Assembly: GCF_004353825.1 (NCBI RefSeq)
Contig: NZ_SMNA01000005.1
Span: 310,001 to 374,000, forward strand
Length of the DNA: 64,000 nt
Source of the DNA: Occultella glacieicola
GTDB lineage: Bacteria; Actinomycetota; Actinomycetes; Actinomycetales; Beutenbergiaceae
Direction of reading: 5' to 3'
The notes below the pieces were generated by a model. It made no database searches and had not been told where the DNA came from. It was given only the letters and a program-made list of their open reading frames with translations. Below, in pieces: positions 39,898 to 49,480 of the stretch (position 1 is its first letter; each line of letters starts with the position of its first letter). A program made the translations under genes and the position numbers.

Positions 39898-41193
39898 TCA
39901 GCGTCGGAGCGTGCGGATCAGCCGGTCGAGCAGGTTGCGGCCGTCGACGCGGATGCCGTCGTGCTGGTAGTCGTTGGTGATGATCGGCCGGAGACCGCGG
40001 ATGGCGTCCGCCGTGGCCAGGGACGTTCGCCGCGGCACGAACATATCGTCGTGGTAGATCGCCGCCGCCACCGGGACCTGGTTCTCGGCCAAGACGTGAG
40101 GGTCGTACAGGACGGGCAGATCAGCACGCCGAGCGAGCAGGTCCGTGGCCTCCCGGAGCGGAACCAGGGCCGGGTCCTCCTCGAACTGCCATGGATAGAT
40201 GTGCTCGCCCGTGAAGCAGAACGGTGCGTCCGGGCCGGCGTCGAGGGCGAACTCGGCGAACTCCTCGCGCACCCGGTGCGCGGCCCAGTCCGTGGCGCCC
40301 CCGGTGGCGGCGCCCTGGGCGTAGATGCTCTCGTGCAGCGCCGCGTACAGGGGTCGCGGCGCGAAGCTCAGTGCCCGGCCGACCCCGTCGAGGAACCCGT
40401 CCCGCAGCCGCCGGGTGCCGTCGACCGTGAGGAACGGGTCCTCCAGCGTGTAGTGCAGGGAGTCGAAGCCGGTCCGGGTGCCGAGGCTGATCCCGAGCGT
40501 CCGGAACCGGCGGGAGCTGAGCCGCTCCCCCGTGGGCAGGATCTCCTCCTCGGCGTCCAGGTGCGCCGCGATCGCCCGGGCTGTCCCCTCGTCCTGCGGG
40601 TGCCTGGCGAAGTACTCGGCGTTGCGCTTGGCGGTGGCAGCGTAGGTGAGCCGGTAGGTGTCCTCCGCGGACGTGCGCAGGCCCGGCAGGCCGGCGGTGA
40701 TCATGGCCTCCCGGACGCCGGCCGGGGACTGGGACAGGTAGGCCGTGATCACGAAGCCGCCGAAGCTCTGTCCGAGCAGCGTCCACGGCTCGTCCCCGAT
40801 CAGGGCGGACCGCAGCGCCTCCGCGTCGGCCACGATCGCGTCGGCCCGCAGGTGCGACAGGTAGTCCGCCTGCGCCGCGGCGTCGCCGGTGAGCGTCTGC
40901 CGGTTCGCCGGCGTCGACCGGCCGGTGCCGCGCTGGTCCAGCAGCAGCACCCGGTAGTCCTCGAGCGCGCGGTCGAGCCAGCCGCCGACCGAGTCGGGCC
41001 GATTGGCACGGTTACCCGGCCCACCCTGGAACCAGACGAGATACGGGCGGTTCGCTCCGCCGTCGCGCACGATCTCCCGCGCGAACACGCCGATGGTGCC
41101 GGGGACCGCCCCGGTGTGGTCCAGCGGCACCTCGAGGTGGTGCTCGCGGACGTCGTGGCCGTCGATCCGGTAGCCCGCCGTGGTCAGTGCCAT
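39898..41193 (-). CDS. Proline iminopeptidase-like alpha/beta-hydrolase (S33)
   Basis: A 431-residue prolyl aminopeptidase-like enzyme. The family marks are WFQGGPGNRANRP (oxyanion HGGPG variant), LLDQRGTGRS and the nucleophile LLGQSFGGF. The catalytic His is probably in NDYQHDGI near the C-terminus. It would release N-terminal Pro from peptides in the cytoplasm. Its ATG overlaps the upstream aminopeptidase stop by one base (TGATG). Confidence 0.87.
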   Translation of the reverse strand: MALTTAGYRIDGHDVREHHLEVPLDHTGAVPGTIGVFAREIVRDGGANRPYLVWFQGGPGNRANRPDSVGGWLDRALEDYRVLLLDQRGTGRSTPANRQTLTGDAAAQADYLSHLRADAIVADAEALRSALIGDEPWTLLGQSFGGFVITAYLSQSPAGVREAMITAGLPGLRTSAEDTYRLTYAATAKRNAEYFARHPQDEGTARAIAAHLDAEEEILPTGERLSSRRFRTLGISLGTRTGFDSLHYTLEDPFLTVDGTRRLRDGFLDGVGRALSFAPRPLYAALHESIYAQGAATGGATDWAAHRVREEFAEFALDAGPDAPFCFTGEHIYPWQFEEDPALVPLREATDLLARRADLPVLYDPHVLAENQVPVAAAIYHDDMFVPRRTSLATADAIRGLRPIITNDYQHDGIRVDGRNLLDRLIRTLRR

Positions 41194-42260
41194 CAGTAGC
41201 CCTCGACGCCGAGCCGGCGGCAGATCTCGACGAGGTCGGGATGCACGTAGCGACCCTCGGACTCGATCGGGGTGCCGTCCACGAAGATGCTCGGGGCGAT
41301 CGCGGAGCCGTCGGTGTGGGCCGGGGCGACCCAGGGCTCGCCGCCGATCCAGGCGCCCTTGGTGCCGATGCCGAACTCGACACAGCCGAACACCCGCTCG
41401 TCCTCGACGATCCGACCGGTGGAGCGGGTCACGCCGGGGTTGAAACCGAGGGACCAGTGCGCCACCCGGTACATGTTCGGGTCATCCTGGGCAGCGAGCC
41501 AGTTGCGGTAGATCTGGGCGTCGCGGCCCTCACCGGCAACGTCGGTGACCACGCCGTTCTCCACCGTCAGGGTGATCGGGTTCGTGATCAGCCCGTTGTC
41601 ATCGGGCGGCCAGGCGGCGCCGTCGAACACGATCGTGCCGTTCTGGGTCTCCTCGATCGGGTTCCAGGAGATCTGGCCGGCCAGCATCACGGACATGCCG
41701 GGCTTGTCCGCGGGGATGCCACGCACGTGGATCGGGCGGTCGCCCGTGCGGCCGGTGATGTCCATGCCGTTGGCGGAGGTGATCCGGATCTCGTCGCCGG
41801 AGCTGAGCAGCTCGACGAGCTTGTCCCCGAGCTCGCGGACCCCGGCGTAGTCGACCTTCGCCACCGTGTCGACGAGCATCTGCACGTCCAGGCCGGTCAG
41901 GCAGGTGTAGCGGGTGCCCCGCGCCATGGCGGCCCGGAACGCGTCCGAATGCATGATGTAGCCGAGCTGGAGCTCGATCCAGACGTCCGCGCCGAGCGCG
42001 GCGCCGGCGACCGGGGCCGGCGGCTCGATCGCGGAGGCCCAGCGGGTCTCGTAGCGGACGATCACGGGATGGGCGCCGGCGGCCATCGCGGCACCGCCGA
42101 GCAGGTCGGCCACCCGCATGTCGGAGGACGTGTCCGTGGTGATCAGGACGTTCTCCCCCGGTTTGACGCACATGATCTCCTCGATCAGTTTGCGTGCGCC
42201 GACCATGGCCTCGAAGGACAGGTACTCGCTGCGGGACTCGATTCTGTTCGTGACCTCCAC
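41193..42260 (-). CDS. Aminopeptidase-like protein (leucyl aminopeptidase / NicX family)
   Basis: A 355-residue protein of the family that includes M29-type leucyl aminopeptidases and the 2,5-dihydroxypyridine dioxygenase NicX. Candidate metal ligands lie in GCVEFGIGTK, VAPAHTDGSAI and FVDGTPIE near the C-terminus. The N-terminal KPGENVLITTDTSSD fits too. Start is GTG 42260 with GAAAGGAG upstream. Between an oligopeptide transporter and a prolyl peptidase the aminopeptidase reading is preferred. Confidence 0.75.
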   Translation of the reverse strand: MEVTNRIESRSEYLSFEAMVGARKLIEEIMCVKPGENVLITTDTSSDMRVADLLGGAAMAAGAHPVIVRYETRWASAIEPPAPVAGAALGADVWIELQLGYIMHSDAFRAAMARGTRYTCLTGLDVQMLVDTVAKVDYAGVRELGDKLVELLSSGDEIRITSANGMDITGRTGDRPIHVRGIPADKPGMSVMLAGQISWNPIEETQNGTIVFDGAAWPPDDNGLITNPITLTVENGVVTDVAGEGRDAQIYRNWLAAQDDPNMYRVAHWSLGFNPGVTRSTGRIVEDERVFGCVEFGIGTKGAWIGGEPWVAPAHTDGSAIAPSIFVDGTPIESEGRYVHPDLVEICRRLGVEGY

Positions 42261-42297
42261 GGGTCACTCCTTTCGGTTGTGGTGGGGTTCGGCGGGC

Positions 42298-43962
42298 TCA
42301 GCGCAGCACGCGGCCGAGGGAGGCCAGGGCGTCGCCCGCGATGAGGCCGGCACCGACGAGGGAGAGTTCGGCCTCCGCTTCGGGGCCCTTGACCTTCCGG
42401 ACGACCAGCCGGATCGCGAGGGCACCGGCGACCAGGAGGCAGGCCCACGGGACGGTGAGCAGCAGGCCGGTGGCGAGCATGACGCCCATCTGCCGCTTCG
42501 GCCCACCGATCGCCTGGATGATCGCGCCGGGGATCGCCCAGATCACCAGGTTGCGCACGGCGTCCGGGTCGGTCAGCCCGGCCGTGATGGTGTCCGCGTA
42601 GACGACCGCGACCGGCGGGATGAGCCCGTCCTCGAAGTAGGAGCGCCACAGCAGCGCGACCACGACGAGCGCGACGACGAAGCCGACGATCGCCGAGTAG
42701 TACTGCTGGCGGCGCCCGTCCCGCTCGTACGCGTCGTACTGCGGGTGCCGGGAGTGCACCTTGCGCAGCACCCAGCCGGCCTTGAGGTCGTAGCCCATGT
42801 CCGCGAACGCCGGGCCGGTGGCCGCGCAGTAGCCGACCAGCACCACGAGCGGGACCTCCGGGAGCCCGACCACCAGGCCGATGACCAGGAAGATCAGGGT
42901 CACCGCGAACGCCGGGAACCAGCCGGAGTGCATCGCCGCGAGACCGACGATGATCTCGTGGACGAACGCGGCGAACGCCGCGAACATGGCCCAGCCGATG
43001 ATCGCGGGGATGCTCATCTCGGTGACGAGCCCGGTGATGATGGCCAGCAGCACCGCGCCGGCGAGGAACATCACGACACCGGAGGACAGCGCCCGCCGCA
43101 GCTGGCCGGGGGAGACGGAGTCGGCGTCGGCGGGGTCCGCGGCGCCGGGATCGGGGGCGGTCGGGTCGCCGGTCCGTTCCGCACTGTCCGACTTGCCCCG
43201 CCGGTTGCTCAACAGGATCCCGGCCTGGACCAGGGCGACGATCCCGGCGCCGATCATGACGCCGTGCGGGATGAACTGACCGCTGAGGGAGAAGTCGGCC
43301 AGGCCCGGCACCAGGGTGATGAACTGGTTGACCGCGAGCCCGACGGCGAACATGAGCAGGGCGACGACGTTGCCGATCAGGGCCACGCCCGCAGCCGACC
43401 CGCTGAGGCCGACCCAGGCCAGCACCGCACCGACCACGCCGCCGCCGGCGAGTACCACGGCACGCTTGCCGCCCTTGTCGCCGGCCTTGATGGTCTCGGC
43501 GGCGGCGATCCCCGGGGGCCACGCGGCCGTGGCCGGCAGGAAGCGGGAGCCGAAGCTGCGGTAGAGCACCCAGGAGTCCACGCCGAGGCCGACGACGGCG
43601 CCGATCAGCAACGGCCAGACCAGGTCGATCCGCCCGTACGCCCAGCCGATCGCCATCGGGGTCAGCAGCGCGTTGGCCGCGCCGAAGGTCGCCGAGGAGA
43701 TCGCCGTCTGGGCCAGGTTCTGCCGGTTCGTGCTGCGGAACTTCGCGAAGAAGCCGATGCCGACCCGGCCCATCACCATGGCGATCAGGGCACCCACCAC
43801 GGAGGTGTTCGCGGAGATGCCGAGCGTGGTGATCAGGTGCAGCCCGATGTATGCGCCGAGGACGGACAGCGCGACCGTCAGGATGAGCGTCGCGGGCGCG
43901 AACGCGCGGGGGTGCACCAGCCGTTCGGTGGTCTCGGTGCTGGGCGGGGACTGTTCGGCCAT
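42298..43962 (-). CDS. OPT family oligopeptide transporter
   Basis: A 554-residue membrane protein with about 14 helices. Family marks are AAWPPGIAAAETIKAGDKGG, YCAATGPAFADMGYDLKAG and the C-terminal GAGLIAGDALASL. Bacterial OPT proteins take up small peptides or metal chelates. A charged cytoplasmic loop (RRGKSDSAERTGD onward) splits the protein in the middle. It lies 37 bases upstream of the aminopeptidase and feeds the peptidase set. Confidence 0.87.
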   Translation of the reverse strand: MAEQSPPSTETTERLVHPRAFAPATLILTVALSVLGAYIGLHLITTLGISANTSVVGALIAMVMGRVGIGFFAKFRSTNRQNLAQTAISSATFGAANALLTPMAIGWAYGRIDLVWPLLIGAVVGLGVDSWVLYRSFGSRFLPATAAWPPGIAAAETIKAGDKGGKRAVVLAGGGVVGAVLAWVGLSGSAAGVALIGNVVALLMFAVGLAVNQFITLVPGLADFSLSGQFIPHGVMIGAGIVALVQAGILLSNRRGKSDSAERTGDPTAPDPGAADPADADSVSPGQLRRALSSGVVMFLAGAVLLAIITGLVTEMSIPAIIGWAMFAAFAAFVHEIIVGLAAMHSGWFPAFAVTLIFLVIGLVVGLPEVPLVVLVGYCAATGPAFADMGYDLKAGWVLRKVHSRHPQYDAYERDGRRQQYYSAIVGFVVALVVVALLWRSYFEDGLIPPVAVVYADTITAGLTDPDAVRNLVIWAIPGAIIQAIGGPKRQMGVMLATGLLLTVPWACLLVAGALAIRLVVRKVKGPEAEAELSLVGAGLIAGDALASLGRVLR

Positions 43963-44004
43963 GGAAGGCCTCCTTCATGGTGGTGCTCTGTCGGGAACGC
44001 CCGA

Positions 44005-44757
44005 TCAGCTCCGGAGGGTCGCTCCGATGGTGCTGGCGGCGTGACTGACGGCCTCGATCAGCTCGGTGGAGCGATCTGCCATGTACTGCGGTGGGCCGAG
44101 GGTGCTCACGGAGCCGAAGATGACACCCTCGAGGAGGATCGGCGCCGAGATGGCCATCACCCGGTCGTCGAACTCACCGACCGAGACCGCGTACCCGAGT
44201 TTTCGGACCTCCTCGTGGCGGCGCTCCAGCGCCGCCACCTCCGCTTCGCTCGGGTCCGCGGCGCCGTAGGCGTCGAGGACGTCGCGGGCACCCAACGCCG
44301 GGGAGAACGCGAAGATCGCGTGTCCGGTGGCGCCGAGGTGACCCGGGTAGGTGCGGCCGAGCGCCGTGTTGTACCGGACCATGCCCGGACCGTCCACGGC
44401 AGCCACCGTGCGGTATCGGGCGCCGTCGGGCACGCACACCACCGCGCTCTCCCGGGTCGCGACGCTGAGCGCCGCCAGGTGCGGCTCGAGGCGGTGCCGC
44501 ACCCCCTCGCTGTGCTCGGCGAGGTGACCGAGCACCACGAGCGACGGACCGAGGGAGTACCGACGGGTGACCGGGTCGAGCACCGTGAACCCCTGCGCGG
44601 CGAGGGTGGCCAGGACGCGCTGCGCCTGGGACTTGTCCATCCCCAGCTCGCGGGCGAGCTCGGAGACTCCCCGGGTGGGCCGCTCGTGGGTGAACGCCCG
44701 GAGCACCGCGAGGGCGCGCCCCACCGTCTGCAGGTGGCCTGCACCCGGTGCACCCAT
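44005..44757 (-). CDS. IclR family transcriptional regulator
   Basis: A 250-residue regulator with an N-terminal winged helix (RGVSELARELGMDKSQAQRV, about 29-50) and a C-terminal ligand domain (TLGRTYPGHLGATG-like pattern as NTALGRTYPGHLGATGHAI, then SAPILLEGVIFGSVSTLG). ATG 44757 has GGAGAG 6 bases upstream. It directly precedes the OPT transporter and is the obvious local regulator, probably sensing a peptide or amino-acid product. Confidence 0.92.
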   Translation of the reverse strand: MGAPGAGHLQTVGRALAVLRAFTHERPTRGVSELARELGMDKSQAQRVLATLAAQGFTVLDPVTRRYSLGPSLVVLGHLAEHSEGVRHRLEPHLAALSVATRESAVVCVPDGARYRTVAAVDGPGMVRYNTALGRTYPGHLGATGHAIFAFSPALGARDVLDAYGAADPSEAEVAALERRHEEVRKLGYAVSVGEFDDRVMAISAPILLEGVIFGSVSTLGPPQYMADRSTELIEAVSHAASTIGATLRS

Positions 44758-44904
44758 GCGACTCTCCGTTGCTCATATCGGGTCGAGCGATCCGATAGTA
44801 GCAACAGTGCCAGCCGAATGTGACGGCCGCGTTACGCCGTCGGCCGCGGTCGGCCAGCCCGGCCGGCCCGGGCGCCCGTGTGGGCCTTCCCGCTCGGCGG
44901 ACCG

Positions 44905-45852
44905 TCAGGCGTTGCCGACACCCTGCAGGTGGGTGGCGTCCCCGTACAGGCGGGTCAGGGCGGCGAACTCCGCCTCGTCGCAGAAGCTCAGCGAACCGTC
45001 ACCGAACCCCTTCGCGACCTCCAGGGCGTACCGGGCCGCGAGCGCGATGTCGACCTCGTGGCTCGCTCCGGTCGCGGACCCGGCGACGGCGGTGACCGCG
45101 GTCAGCGCGACGCCCACCACCGGCACCTGCGCGGCCACGGCCGGCTGCAGGATCGAGTTGATGTGGTAGAGCCCGTTGGCGTAGGGCGTGATGTCCTGGG
45201 TCGACAACGGGAACACCTGGGCGGGCTCGCCGCAGACGGTCTCGTACACCGAGACCAGGTCCGGGGCGACCGGCAGGATGTACCCCTGGCGCACCGTCGG
45301 CGAGATCGCGATGCCCCGGTGGTTGATGACGCGGTTGCCCTTGGTGGTGTCGATGGAGACGATCGCCTCCATCTCCGGCAGCACCTCGTTGTCGTTCATG
45401 ACCCCCATGTCCACCGGCGAGTCCATGAACGGGACCGGCTCGTGCGGGCGCGTCGGCGCCCAGGCGCAGATGTGCGTGCCGATGATCACGTCGCCGCGCA
45501 GCCGGTCGCCGCGGGCGTACATCTCGACCACCTTCGCCGCGGTGGCGAGGGCCGCCGTCGCCCCGTCCCCGTCGGAGACGTAACCGATCCGCTCGGGCCG
45601 CGCCCCGATCCCACCCAGCCGGCCGATCACGCCGAGCGTGCGGGCGTCCCCGCCGCCCGCTCGGCCGGCGCTGCCCGGCACCCGCACGGTCACGAAGTCG
45701 GTGTGCCCCTTGTCCCCCTCGACCCGGGTCACGTCGATGCCGATCTGTCTCGTCGCCTCACCAGCGAGGCCGCGCAGGTGGGCGGCGACCCGTTCGCCGT
45801 CGACGCGCGGGTCGTCGAGCAGGTCGAGGATCGTCAGGACGTGCTTGAGCAT
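44905..45852 (-). CDS. DUF1177 protein
   Basis: A 315-residue DUF1177 protein, function unknown. It begins MLKHVLTILDLLDDPRVDGE and holds HICAWAPTRPHEPVPFMDSP, NDNEVLPEMEAIVSIDTTKG and FPLSTQDITPYANGLYH, with conserved His/Asp that could bind metal as in M20/M42 peptidase relatives. ATG 45852 has GGGAG 9 bases upstream. DUF1177 genes frequently lie with AroM and OPT genes, as here, which supports a shared peptide or D-amino-acid pathway. Confidence 0.82.
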   Translation of the reverse strand: MLKHVLTILDLLDDPRVDGERVAAHLRGLAGEATRQIGIDVTRVEGDKGHTDFVTVRVPGSAGRAGGGDARTLGVIGRLGGIGARPERIGYVSDGDGATAALATAAKVVEMYARGDRLRGDVIIGTHICAWAPTRPHEPVPFMDSPVDMGVMNDNEVLPEMEAIVSIDTTKGNRVINHRGIAISPTVRQGYILPVAPDLVSVYETVCGEPAQVFPLSTQDITPYANGLYHINSILQPAVAAQVPVVGVALTAVTAVAGSATGASHEVDIALAARYALEVAKGFGDGSLSFCDEAEFAALTRLYGDATHLQGVGNA

Positions 45853-46138
45853 CGAAAGGCTCCCGTGTTCGAGGATTGGGTTCATCCCAGAGTAAGCACC
45901 ACGATCAGCCGGCAGTTTCTGGAGGGGCGCAACTTTCGGCGGCGCGAGCATGAGGTGAGGTGCGCCGTCCTCGACTGGGCGACGTACTCCAACCGTCACG
46001 ACCACCGAATGATGTCGCGCCAACCTCACGTCGACGTATCCGCCCGCCCCACCCACTCACCCGGGATGTTGGGACTGGAGCTCATCGTGGCTGGGCCTTC
46101 GGCTCACGGGATGCGACCGACCTCGCCGACCCTGCCTC

Positions 46139-47746
46139 TCAGGCACGACGACGGCGCCCGGTCCCGCCGCGTTGCCACGGCCGCGGGCCGTCCGGCGGGC
46201 GGTAGTTGACGCCCAGCGCGTCGAGCCGCCGCAGGTGGTACGGGATCCGTTCCGGCAGGGCCACGGCGCCTCGGCGCTCGGCAGAGGACCACCCCGCCTC
46301 GGCGATCGCGGCGAGCCGCGGGAACGCCATGTACTCGACCTCGCGTGGCGTCGGCATGTACTCCGTCCAGAGCTGTCCCTGCACCCCGAGGATCCGACCG
46401 GTCAGGCCGTCCGCCTCGGGCGGCACCGGCTCCCAGGCGGCGATGTCCTCGAGCGTGATCGTCCGGCGGGGCGCGAGCGGCTCGTCTTCGTCGTCCGAGG
46501 AGGCGTAGTCGAGGTACGTCGTCCACTTGGGGCACATCACGACGTCGTGGGCGCGCTCCAGGGCGTGCAGTCCCGGTTCGACGCCACGCCAGGACATCAC
46601 GACGGTGTCGCTCGGCATGCCGCCGTCCTCGAGCACCTCGTCCCAGCCCACCACGCTCCGCCCGTGAGCGGTGACGTGCCGGTGGACCTCGCGCAGGAAC
46701 CAGCTCTGCAGCTCGTCCACCGATGCCAGCCCGAGCCCCGTCGCGCGCTCGGCGGCGGCCGGGCTCGCTCGCCACTGCGTGCGGGGCACCTCGTCACCCC
46801 CGATGTGGATCCACGGACTGGGGAAGAGATCGACGACGACGTCGAGCACGTCGCGGGCGAACCGCAGAGCCGCCTCGGTCGGCGCGAGGACGTGGTCCGA
46901 GATGCCCCAGGTGGTCCGCACCTCGACCGGATCACCGTTGTTGCCGAGCTCCGGGTACGCGGCGAGCACCGACTGCACATGGCCGGGGAGGTCCACCTCC
47001 GGGACGATCGTGACGCGCCGCCGTCTCGCGAACTCGACGATCTCCCGGACGTCGTCGGCCGAGTAGAAACCGCCATGGGGCGTCCCGTCGAACCCGGCGT
47101 CGTGGCCGTGGCGGCCGATCACCGTCTCAGCACGCCACGACGCCCGCTCCGCGAGCAGCGGCCACGACGGCACGTCGAGCCGCCAACCCTGGTCGTCGGT
47201 GAGGTGCAGGTGCACGACGTTCAAGCGGTGCAGCGCCGCGAGATCGATGAACCGCAGCACGAACTCGCGCGGCATGAAGTGGCGGGCCACGTCCAGGTGG
47301 ACGCCGCGCCAGCCGAAGCGCGGCGCGTCCTCGACGAGGCAGCATGCGATCGACACCTCGCCGCCGACGGGTGAGCGGCGCAGCGCGTGAGGGGGCAGCA
47401 ACTGCCGCAGTGCCTGGAGTCCGCGGGCGAGGCCGTCCTCGGACGCCCCCACGAGGTCGGCACGCTCGGGCGTCACAGTGATGCGGTAACCCTCGCCATC
47501 CCGCGAGACAGCGGGGTCGATGCGCAGCGCGATCGTTGCGCCGGGACTCTCGGCGCCGAGCACGGGCGCCCGGACTCCGGCCTCGCCGAGGTACTCCGCG
47601 AGCAGCCACGCGTGCTCGCGAGCCGGCCCGTCCGCGCCGAGCGTGGTGTCCGGCCCGAGCACGAGCGAGCCGGGACGCGGTTCGTGCCGGAGGGGCAGGG
47701 GCAGCAGCTGCTCCGAGGTGGTGGCGCGGTCAGACACTGACGCCAC
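46139..47746 (-). CDS. Beta-N-acetylhexosaminidase (GH20)
   Basis: A 535-residue GH20 enzyme releasing terminal GlcNAc or GalNAc. The N-terminal GH20b domain spans about 12-140. In the catalytic barrel, HIGGDEVPRTQW holds the Asp-Glu pair; HLTDDQGWRLD, EVDLPGHVQSVL, WDEVLEDGG and QGQLWTEYM line the pocket. No signal peptide is present, so it acts inside the cell on imported glycan. GTG 47746 is used; GTG 47737 is an alternative. Both overlap the PhoD stop, so the pair is coupled. Confidence 0.88.
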   Translation of the reverse strand: MASVSDRATTSEQLLPLPLRHEPRPGSLVLGPDTTLGADGPAREHAWLLAEYLGEAGVRAPVLGAESPGATIALRIDPAVSRDGEGYRITVTPERADLVGASEDGLARGLQALRQLLPPHALRRSPVGGEVSIACCLVEDAPRFGWRGVHLDVARHFMPREFVLRFIDLAALHRLNVVHLHLTDDQGWRLDVPSWPLLAERASWRAETVIGRHGHDAGFDGTPHGGFYSADDVREIVEFARRRRVTIVPEVDLPGHVQSVLAAYPELGNNGDPVEVRTTWGISDHVLAPTEAALRFARDVLDVVVDLFPSPWIHIGGDEVPRTQWRASPAAAERATGLGLASVDELQSWFLREVHRHVTAHGRSVVGWDEVLEDGGMPSDTVVMSWRGVEPGLHALERAHDVVMCPKWTTYLDYASSDDEDEPLAPRRTITLEDIAAWEPVPPEADGLTGRILGVQGQLWTEYMPTPREVEYMAFPRLAAIAEAGWSSAERRGAVALPERIPYHLRRLDALGVNYRPPDGPRPWQRGGTGRRRRA

Positions 47747-49298
47747 CCGGTACGCCGTCGACGACGACGTAGCTCGCCCGTGTGCTGATCGGCGCGTCGG
47801 GCGTCGAGATATAGGGCATGACGCGGAAGTCGTTCGTCAGGGTGTCCGGTGTCATCGTCACGCGCGAGTAGCCGCGCTGGAAGTTGCAGAACTTCATGTG
47901 CGGGTTCGCTGCGAGGTAGTTCTCGCCGACGGGCAGCATGTCGGCGCCGTCCCGGTTGCTGGCGATCGAGGTCCCGACGATCTCGGTGCCGACGACGGGT
48001 GAGTCCGGGTTGGAGTAGTCCGCCTTGAGGTCCATGAAGTAGTTGCTGTGCCGGTCGCCGGTGACGACGACGAGATTGTCGACGCCGCGTTCGTACGCCT
48101 CGGTCAGGACCTGCTCGCGTTCGACGTTGTAGTTGTCCCAGGCCGCCGCGAAAGTCTCGACGGCCGGGTCGGGGTTGCTGTCGAGCTGCGCCATCGGTTG
48201 CTGGTTGCCGATGATCTGCCAGCGGGCGGGCGATGACGAGAACCCCTCGACGAGCCAGTCGCGCTGGGCCCCGCCGAGCATTGTGGCGGACGGGTCGTCC
48301 CGGCCGCGTTCGGACCGGTACTGGCGCCCGTCGAGCATCGTGAAGTCGGCCAGCGCGCCGTAGCCGATGCGCCGGTGGATCCGGATGTTCGGACCGGACG
48401 GCATCTGTGTGTGGCGCAGGGGCAGGTTCTCGTACATCGCCTGGAAGGCGTCGGCCTTGCGTTGCGCGAAGACCGCCGGGTCCTGGTCAGGCTCGTCGTC
48501 CACCTCGGAGCGGCCGGCGAGCCAGTTGTTCTCGACCTCGTGGTCGTCGAACGTCACGAGCCAGGGGCACATGGCGTGCGCGGCCTGCAGATGGGGATCA
48601 GCCTTGTACAGGGCGTACTGCAGCCGGTAGCGGGGAAGATCGAAGCACTCGGTGCGCAGGTAGTCCGGCATCGGTGTTCCGTCGTGCAGGATCGGCTCGG
48701 GCACGTAGGACTTCTCGTAGATGTAGTCGCCGAGATGGACCACGAGGTCGAGGTCTTCCTCGGCCATGTGCTGGAAGCCGGTGTAGTAGCCCGCCTCGTA
48801 GCTCTGACAGGACACGATCGCGAACGAGGTCGAGCCCGGCATCTCGCCTGGCGCTGGAGCTGTGCGGGTACGGCCTACCGGTGAGACGTCGCGACCGACC
48901 ATGAAGCGGTAGAAGTACTCCCGTCCAGGCTCGAGACCCGTGACCTCAGGGTGCACGGAGTGGCCGAGCTCGGGCGTCGCGAGAACGTGGCCGGCGCGGA
49001 CGATCCGGCGAAAGCGTTCGTCGGTCGCAACCTGATAGCGGACCGGCACGGGCCGGGATGGCATGCCGCCGGCGCCGTCCGGCGCAAGGGGGTCGAGGGC
49101 GAGCCGCGTCCAGAGCACGACGCCGTCGGGCAGGGGGTCGCCGGACGCGACACCGAGAGTGAACGGGTACTCGCGCAGGCGCGGTGTCGCAGCTGCCTCG
49201 TCCGACCATCCGGTGCCGACGATGACGGCTGCCGCGCCGATGCCCGTGTATCCGAGGAACCCGCGGCGGCTGAGGCGTCGTGGACTGGTGCCGGACAT
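47730..49298 (-). CDS. PhoD-family alkaline phosphatase, Tat-exported
   Basis: A 522-residue PhoD-like metallophosphoesterase. The twin-arginine signal SRRGFLGYTG (residues 9-18) implies Tat export. An N-terminal beta domain (about 45-135) is followed by the catalytic domain with HLGDYIYE, FDDHEVENNW, MLDGRQYRS and TGDRHSNYF. PhoD enzymes cleave phosphate mono- and diesters outside the membrane. ATG 49298 has AGGAGAG 5 bases upstream. It is the first gene of the divergent arm of the LacI locus. Confidence 0.88.
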   Translation of the reverse strand: MSGTSPRRLSRRGFLGYTGIGAAAVIVGTGWSDEAAATPRLREYPFTLGVASGDPLPDGVVLWTRLALDPLAPDGAGGMPSRPVPVRYQVATDERFRRIVRAGHVLATPELGHSVHPEVTGLEPGREYFYRFMVGRDVSPVGRTRTAPAPGEMPGSTSFAIVSCQSYEAGYYTGFQHMAEEDLDLVVHLGDYIYEKSYVPEPILHDGTPMPDYLRTECFDLPRYRLQYALYKADPHLQAAHAMCPWLVTFDDHEVENNWLAGRSEVDDEPDQDPAVFAQRKADAFQAMYENLPLRHTQMPSGPNIRIHRRIGYGALADFTMLDGRQYRSERGRDDPSATMLGGAQRDWLVEGFSSSPARWQIIGNQQPMAQLDSNPDPAVETFAAAWDNYNVEREQVLTEAYERGVDNLVVVTGDRHSNYFMDLKADYSNPDSPVVGTEIVGTSIASNRDGADMLPVGENYLAANPHMKFCNFQRGYSRVTMTPDTLTNDFRVMPYISTPDAPISTRASYVVVDGVPGGVSV

Positions 49299-49379
49299 GG
49301 CGACTCTCCTTCGTCATGCCGACCCCGTCGACCGGCCTGCGGACAACCCTTGCGAGGCCCGCGTGCGACTGTCAACAAT

Positions 49380-49393
49380 CTAATTCAAATTAG
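49380..49393. promoter_or_regulatory. LacI-type operator 1
   Basis: CTAATTCAAATTAG is a perfect 6+6 inverted repeat around CA and is strikingly AT-rich in this genome. It lies between the divergent phoD and lacI-type genes, just upstream of a TTGACA on the phoD strand. Confidence 0.65.
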
Positions 49394-49418
49394 TAAGGCG
49401 AATTCCGAGTGAACACTA

Positions 49419-49447
49419 TTGACGCAGTTGAGACCTATGCCTAACGT
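49419..49447 (+). promoter_or_regulatory. Promoter of the lacI-type gene
   Basis: TTGACG (49419-49424) and TAACGT (49442-49447) are separated by 17 bases. Operator 2 begins 6 bases downstream, over the expected transcription start, so the regulator probably represses itself and the downstream operon. Confidence 0.55.
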
Positions 49448-49453
49448 GACGAT

Positions 49454-49467
49454 CTAATTCGAATTGG
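49454..49467. promoter_or_regulatory. LacI-type operator 2
   Basis: CTAATTCGAATTGG matches operator 1 at 11 of 14 positions and is nearly symmetric. It lies between the -10 box and the GGAAGGAG ribosome binding site of the lacI-type gene. The 74-base spacing from operator 1 would allow looping. Confidence 0.65.
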
Positions 49468-49480
49468 AAGGAGAGCGTCG

